Below are positions 59,937 to 64,000 of a stretch of 64,000 nucleotides of DNA, piece after piece. The translations under genes were made by a program, and so were the position numbers. Numbering within the stretch: the stretch's first letter is position 1; each line of letters starts with the position of its first letter. The notes under the pieces are model-generated. The model saw only the letters and a program-made list of their open reading frames with translations. It was not told where the DNA came from and made no database searches. The DNA comes from JOPF136 sp963773835 (GTDB lineage: Bacteria > Acidobacteriota > Terriglobia > Acidiferrales > UBA7541), in assembly GCA_963773835.1 (NCBI GenBank), contig CAVZCQ010000004.1, positions 1,116,001-1,180,000 on the forward strand, in the 5' to 3' direction.

Positions 59937-60698
59937 ATGCGCCTGGCGGAGCGAGTGGCTCTCATCACCGGTGCGACGTCCGGGATTGGCCGGGCGACGG
60001 CGCTCCTGTTCGCGCGCGAGGGCGCGCGGCTGGCGCTGACCGGCAGAAACGAAGAGCGCGGGCGCGAGGTCGCGGCCGAAATTCACGCTGCGGGCGGCCG
60101 GGCGACCTTTTTGCATTCCGATGTTCGCCGCGAAGACGATTGTCGTGCGGCCGTGGAGCATACGATCGCCGAATACGGGCGGGTGGACGTGCTGTTCAAC
60201 AACGCGGGCGTGTTTTTCCCCAACACCGCGGTGGACTGCACTGTCGAGGAGTGGGACGCTCAGGTGGACACCAGCCTGAAGGGCGCCTTCCTGATGTCCA
60301 AATACGCGCTGCCGCACATGATCCGCGAGGGGCGCGGCAGCATCATCCACAACAGCTCCGGATGGGGCATTGTGGGCGGCGACCGCGCGGTGGCGTATTG
60401 CGCGGCGAAAGGCGCGCTGGTGCTGTTGGCCAAAGCGATGGCCATCGACCACGGCCGGCAGGGCATTCGCGTCAACTGCATCTGCCCCGGCGACGTGAAC
60501 ACGCCCATGCTGCCGGAAGACGCGCGGCTGCGCGGGATGGAGTGGCAGACGTATCTGGCAGGGTGCGCGAACCGGCCCATGGGCCGCATCGGCACAGCGG
60601 AGGAAATCGCGAATGCGGTGCTGTTCCTGGCCTCCGACGAGTCGTCGTTCATGACCGGCGCGGCGCTGGTGGTGGACGGCGGCGGCTCCGCGGATTAG
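59937..60698 (+). CDS. Short-chain dehydrogenase/reductase 3
   Basis: 253 aa with GGAGGAGAGGA ahead of the ATG. TGATSGIGRATALLFA, NNAGVFF, catalytic Ser in SSGWGIVGG, Tyr-x3-Lys in YCAAKGA, then AMAIDHGRQGIRVNCICPGD and NTPML. Arg and Asn after strand 2 (LTGRNEER) suggest NADP(H) preference, unlike SDR 2. It is a probable paralogue of SDR 2, 24 bases downstream. Confidence 0.92.
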   Translation: MRLAERVALITGATSGIGRATALLFAREGARLALTGRNEERGREVAAEIHAAGGRATFLHSDVRREDDCRAAVEHTIAEYGRVDVLFNNAGVFFPNTAVDCTVEEWDAQVDTSLKGAFLMSKYALPHMIREGRGSIIHNSSGWGIVGGDRAVAYCAAKGALVLLAKAMAIDHGRQGIRVNCICPGDVNTPMLPEDARLRGMEWQTYLAGCANRPMGRIGTAEEIANAVLFLASDESSFMTGAALVVDGGGSAD

Positions 60699-60779
60699 GC
60701 CCCGGCAACAGCGCGCGCATCGGCTCTGCCCCTGCATCCATTTTTGCGATACGTTGTTGGGGTAGCACGTCCCTCGGCA

Positions 60780-62126
60780 ATGGCTGACATCCAGAAAACC
60801 CGGCGCAGGACCAAATCCCGTGAGTGGTTCACTCGCGCGCAGGAATCGCTGGTAGAAGGCGTCAACTCCCCGTCGCGCGGCCGCGCCGTGTACTCCCTGG
60901 GGCCGGTGGTGCTGGAGCGCGGCGTGGGTTCGCACGTGTGGGACGTGGATTGGAACGAATACATCGATTACATGATGGCGTTCGGCGCGCTGATTCACGG
61001 CCACGCGCATCCGGCGATCGTCGAAGCCGCTTCGCAGGCCATGGCGGAAGGCTCACATTTCGCCGCCTGCACGGCTGCTGAGGTGGAAGCAGCGGAGCGC
61101 GTGTGCCGGATGGTGCCGACGGCGGAGCGGGTCCGGTTCACGAATACGGGGAGCGAGGCGACCATGCTCGCCCTGCGCCTGGCGCGGGCACACACCGGCC
61201 GCACGAAGTTTCTGAAGTTCGAGGGGCAGTACCACGGGTGGTACGACCCGTTCCTGCTCAACGCGCACGCGCATCCCGCGGCGGAGCTGGGGCCGCCCGA
61301 ATCGCCCGCGCGCATTCCGGATTCTGCGGGGATTCCCGAGGCGACGTTTGCGGATGTGGTGCTCGCGCCGTGGAACGACGTGGCGCAACTGGAACGCGTG
61401 TTCCGCGAGCACGGCGCCGAACTCGCCGCCGCGATTACCGAACCCATCATGGCCAACCTCGGATGCATTCCGCCGCGGCCGGGCTATCTCGAACGGCTGC
61501 GGGAATTGACGCATGAGGCGGGCGCCTTGCTGATTTTCGACGAGGTGGTCACCGGCTTCCGCTACGCGCCGGGGGGCTGCCAGCAATTGTTCGGCATCCG
61601 GCCGGACCTCTCGACGTTTGGAAAGGCGCTGGGCGCGGGCTTTCCGGTGGGCGCGGTGGCCGGCTCGCGCGCGATTCTCGACCGGCTGGAATGGCGCGAG
61701 GGGATGGTGCTGCATTACGGCACGTTTAACGGCCACCGCATGACCATGAAGGTGGTGGCAACAAACCTCGACCTGCTCGCGGCGGACGACGGCGCTGCCT
61801 ACAAACGGCTGCACGAACTGGGCAACGCGGCCATTTCCGGCCTGCGCGATGTGTTCCGGCGGCGGAAGATCCCCGCCATCGTCCAGGGTTTCGGTCCCAT
61901 GTTCCAGATTTATTTTACCGAGCGTCCGGCGATTCCCGGCTACCGGGACTACTGCGCGCACGTGGATACGCGGAAGTATTCGTATTTCGTCCACCTGCTG
62001 CTGGAGCGCGGGATTTACATGACGCCATCGAACGGGCTGCACTGGATCATCTCCACGGCCCACAAACCCGCCGACATCGATCACCTGCTGATCGTAGCCG
62101 ACGACGCGTGCGCGACGCTGGGATGA
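60780..62126 (+). CDS. Class III aminotransferase, glutamate-1-semialdehyde mutase-like
   Basis: 448 aa. Class III PLP enzyme: VNSPSRGRAVYSLGPVVLER, FTNTGSEATMLALRLARAHT, EGQYHGWYD, IFDEVVTGFRYAPGG, and PLP Lys282 in STFGKALGAGFPVGAVAG. The opening resembles HemL, but the spacing and the SDR/ProC-like neighbours argue for another substrate. A HemL role in tetrapyrrole synthesis cannot be excluded. It overlaps the next gene by four bases (ATGA). Confidence 0.87.
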   Translation: MADIQKTRRRTKSREWFTRAQESLVEGVNSPSRGRAVYSLGPVVLERGVGSHVWDVDWNEYIDYMMAFGALIHGHAHPAIVEAASQAMAEGSHFAACTAAEVEAAERVCRMVPTAERVRFTNTGSEATMLALRLARAHTGRTKFLKFEGQYHGWYDPFLLNAHAHPAAELGPPESPARIPDSAGIPEATFADVVLAPWNDVAQLERVFREHGAELAAAITEPIMANLGCIPPRPGYLERLRELTHEAGALLIFDEVVTGFRYAPGGCQQLFGIRPDLSTFGKALGAGFPVGAVAGSRAILDRLEWREGMVLHYGTFNGHRMTMKVVATNLDLLAADDGAAYKRLHELGNAAISGLRDVFRRRKIPAIVQGFGPMFQIYFTERPAIPGYRDYCAHVDTRKYSYFVHLLLERGIYMTPSNGLHWIISTAHKPADIDHLLIVADDACATLG

Positions 62127-62923
62127 GCGCGACCGTTTTTGTGGGCGGCGGACGGATTACCGCGGCGATCGTGGCCGGGCTGCGCGGCACGGCCCCGAAG
62201 CTTCGGGGCCGCGGGCGCATCGTGGTGCACGACCGCAATCCCAAAAAGCTGCGCAGGCTCGAACGGCGGTACGGCGTACGCGGCGAACCTTCGTTGCGGC
62301 GCGCGGTGGAGCAGGCCGGCCTGCTGCTGTTGGCCGTGCGGCCGCGGGACGTGCTGCCGCTGCTGGCGATGATGGGGCCGCTGCCGCCGGGCGCAGTGTG
62401 CGTCAGCCTGGCCGCGGGCGTGCCCCTCCGCGCTTTGCGGGGCGCAGTGCAGCAGCGGGTGGCATGGGCGCGGGCAATGCCCTCGCCGGCGTGCCGGAGC
62501 GGACGCGGGCTGACCGCGCTCGCCTTCGACCGCGGCGTACCACGCCGTGCTCGGGAACGCGTTCGCAATCTATTCGGGCGAGTGGGCGCGGTGCTCGAGA
62601 TCCCCGAGCGCGAGTTCGACGCGTTTACCGTGGTCTATTCCACGAGCCAGGGGTATCACGCGCTGGCGGCGCGCATGCGGGCGGCGCGGCGGCTCGGCCT
62701 GAGCGAACGGACCGCGTTCCTGGCTGCCGCGCACGGCCTGGCGGAGGGGGTGCGCGCACTGGAAGAAAATCCGGCCGCGCTCGAAGAGTTGCTGGCGGAG
62801 GCGGCGACGCCGGGAGGAATCGCTGCGGAGGTGATGCGAGTGATGCGCGCAGGCGGCTACGAGCGGATCGTGGAGCGGGCGTATCGCGCGGGAGTGGCTC
62901 GAGCACGCCGGATTCGCCGGTGA
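62123..62923 (+). CDS. Pyrroline-5-carboxylate reductase-like protein
   Basis: 266 aa from ATG 62123, overlapping the aminotransferase stop. Rossmann start VFVGGGRITAAIVAGL, then VVHDRNPKKLRRLERRYGVR, LLLAVRPRDVLPLL, VSLAAGVPLRAL, the P-S region ARAMPSPACRSGRGLTAL and, at the end, AAEAATPGGIAAEVMRVM. It is ProC by fold; being in this cluster it may reduce a cyclic imine other than P5C. A 20-bp palindrome lies inside its codons 23-30. Confidence 0.85.
   Translation: MSATVFVGGGRITAAIVAGLRGTAPKLRGRGRIVVHDRNPKKLRRLERRYGVRGEPSLRRAVEQAGLLLLAVRPRDVLPLLAMMGPLPPGAVCVSLAAGVPLRALRGAVQQRVAWARAMPSPACRSGRGLTALAFDRGVPRRARERVRNLFGRVGAVLEIPEREFDAFTVVYSTSQGYHALAARMRAARRLGLSERTAFLAAAHGLAEGVRALEENPAALEELLAEAATPGGIAAEVMRVMRAGGYERIVERAYRAGVARARRIRR
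62191..62210. repeat. 20-bp perfect palindrome inside the proC-like gene
   Basis: GGCCCCGAAGCTTCGGGGCC. The core is the same as the intergenic palindrome at 12066-12081. It encodes GTAPKLRGRG at a surface loop position between the first helix and second strand. Confidence 0.8.
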
Positions 62924-62963
62924 ACCGAGCCCTGGCCTCAGGTCAGCCGTTGCCCGGCACAAA

Positions 62964-62980
62964 CCGCCGGTCAACGGCGG
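62964..62980. repeat. Short palindrome CCGCCG-GTCAA-CGGCGG
   Basis: A 6-bp stem with a 5-base loop between the convergent proC-like and msrQ genes. It may also serve as a weak transcription end. Confidence 0.55.
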
Positions 62981-62993
62981 GACCTGAGCTACA

Positions 62994-63626
62994 TCAGCCC
63001 TCTGCGTGTTCCATTTCGCGCGTTACCGCCCGCCGCCGGTCGATGAAATGAATGAGGACGCGGCAGGCCAGCAGGAAACCCACAATCGCCGCGTAACGCA
63101 GCGGGAGGCGTACGTCCGCCTTCACCAGCCAGTAGTAGTGAATCACTCCGGCTGTGGCACTCACGTAAATGAGGCGATGGAGAAGCCGCCATCTGCGGCC
63201 GCCCAGCCGGCGGATCATCCCGGCTGTCGAGGTGGCTGCGAGCGGAATCATCAGGACGAAGGCCGTGAATCCGGCGGTGATGAACGGCCGTTTCGCGACG
63301 TCTTTCAGGATCATGTGCCAGTTGAAGAATTGGTCCAGCCACACGTAGGTCATGAAATGCAGAAATCCGTGGAAGAAGGCGAACAGCCCGGTCATGCGGC
63401 GGTAGCGCACCAGCCACGGAAGTCCGAGGGCCCGCCGCAGCGGCGTGATAGCCAGCGTGATACACAGAAAGATGAGCGTCCAATCGCCCGTCGCGTGCGT
63501 GATGACTTCAATGGGGTTCGCGCCCAGCCGTTGCTCGATTCCCTTCCGCACCAGCAGGCCCATGGGGATGAGGCAGGCGAGAAAAACGGCAGGCTTAGAG
63601 AATTTGACGAATCGGTCGGCTGACAT
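62994..63626 (-). CDS. msrQ: Heme-binding membrane subunit MsrQ
   Basis: 210 aa with about six membrane helices. Ferric-reductase-like: GDWTLIFLCITLAITPLRRA, RRMTGLFAFFHGFLHFMTYV and RWRLLHRLIYVSATAGVIHY give the heme histidines. MsrQ passes electrons from the quinone pool to MsrP, which repairs methionine sulfoxide in periplasmic proteins. The msrP gene ends 15 bases upstream on the same strand. Confidence 0.93.
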   Translation of the reverse strand: MSADRFVKFSKPAVFLACLIPMGLLVRKGIEQRLGANPIEVITHATGDWTLIFLCITLAITPLRRALGLPWLVRYRRMTGLFAFFHGFLHFMTYVWLDQFFNWHMILKDVAKRPFITAGFTAFVLMIPLAATSTAGMIRRLGGRRWRLLHRLIYVSATAGVIHYYWLVKADVRLPLRYAAIVGFLLACRVLIHFIDRRRAVTREMEHAEG

Positions 63627-63641
63627 GCCGTCGGTGGCCGC

Positions 63642-64000
63642 TCAGTAATACTTTCGCAAATCCATCCCATTGTACAGGCTCGCCACTTCCGGGTAGCCGT
63701 TGAACATGAGCGTCTTGCGCTTGAAGAATTCGCCCAGGCGGCGCTCGGTGGCCTGGCTCCAGCGCGGATGATCCACGTTGGGATTCACGTTGGAGTAGAA
63801 ACCGTACTCGCTGGGCGCGGCTGCGTTCCAGGCCGTAGAGGGCTGCGAGGCCAGGAAGCGGATGTGCACGATGGACTTGCAGCTCTTGAAGCCGTATTTC
63901 CACGGCACCACGGTGCGTACCGGCGCGCCATCCTGCTTCGGCAATTCCTCGCCGTACATTCCGAAGCTCAGCAGCGCGAGCGGGTGGAGCGCCTCGTCCA
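63642..64000 (-). CDS. msrP: Methionine sulfoxide reductase catalytic subunit MsrP (C-terminal part, cut by window edge)
   Basis: 119 residues; the frame is open to the right edge, so the N-terminal two thirds with the molybdopterin cysteine lie outside. Typical MsrP end: LHPLALLSFGMYGEELPKQD, GAPVRTVVPWKYGFKSCKSI, VHIRFL, then SEYGFYSNVNPNVDHPRWSQ. MsrP is a periplasmic Tat-exported molybdoenzyme. It works with MsrQ encoded just downstream. Confidence 0.95.
   Translation of the reverse strand, partial: DEALHPLALLSFGMYGEELPKQDGAPVRTVVPWKYGFKSCKSIVHIRFLASQPSTAWNAAAPSEYGFYSNVNPNVDHPRWSQATERRLGEFFKRKTLMFNGYPEVASLYNGMDLRKYY

Noticed and set aside
1..64000. tRNA, rRNA, CRISPR or insertion sequence
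   Set aside because: Intergenic regions were read for cloverleaf ends, regular repeat-spacer arrays and transposase motifs; none was found by eye. A tRNAscan or ISfinder search would settle it.

Overview
This is a GC-rich, gene-dense chromosomal window from a Gram-negative-type bacterium, most likely a member of the Acidobacteriota or a close relative. That placement is an inference. It rests on the mix of CIRCE-controlled groESL, paired M16 peptidases, a DUF58/TgpA pair, an AsmA-type protein, MsrPQ, and many very short intergenic palindromes of a type I associate with acidobacterial genomes. No rRNA, tRNA, CRISPR array or insertion sequence is visible.

Layout. 0-6 kb: end of a DUF58 gene, a secreted unknown, mutY and a tgpA-like transglutaminase. 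6-9.9 kb: an accessory island of lower GC with a zinc-ribbon protein, a TIR-domain protein, a basic small protein coupled to a membrane protein, an inverted-repeat-bounded element, and a DUF4145/HEPN-like protein. 10-23.4 kb: housekeeping genes rimO-pgpA (one reading frame), an NHL propeller, cinA-thpR-plsY-gpsA, an HD-GYP sensor, hicBA, ftsY-ribD-ribE and a glyoxalase. 23.4-29.3 kb: a methyltransferase beside a glyoxalase remnant, two brnTA-like modules around an amino-acid permease, an MlaF-like ATPase, mobA and an orphan HATPase. 29.5-33.3 kb: a CIRCE-regulated groESL, then ribBA and a tiny membrane protein behind a triplicated start/stop repeat. 33.3-38 kb (minus): a DUF2520 protein, hicBA, an M16 peptidase pair and a ComEA-like protein. 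38-45 kb: a glycosyltransferase, an MDR reductase, a double UspA, a secreted unknown and uvrB. 45-52 kb (minus): two secreted repeat proteins, rnc, lepB and an AsmA-like protein. 52-56.6 kb: an arsenic operon (arsR-arsC-acr3-HdrA-like-arsM), then a higBA-like module. 56.7-64 kb: an ECF sigma/anti-sigma pair, three SDR genes with a class III aminotransferase and a ProC-like protein, then msrQ and the end of msrP.

How the genes relate. Glycerophospholipid synthesis (pgpA, plsY, gpsA), riboflavin synthesis (ribD, ribE, ribBA) and envelope export (lepB, asmA, mlaF-like) are spread over several transcription units. Five toxin-antitoxin-like modules sit in 64 kb. Several have an operator or promoter directly against the start codon with no Shine-Dalgarno site, which suggests leaderless, self-regulated mRNAs. 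The most unusual local structures are a 14-bp repeat that triplicates a reinitiation signal (33.07-33.11 kb), a gene with an apparent ATT start (52.15 kb), a RibBA whose GTP cyclohydrolase II half has lost key residues, an HdrA-N-like protein inside the ars operon, and the TIR/zinc-ribbon island.
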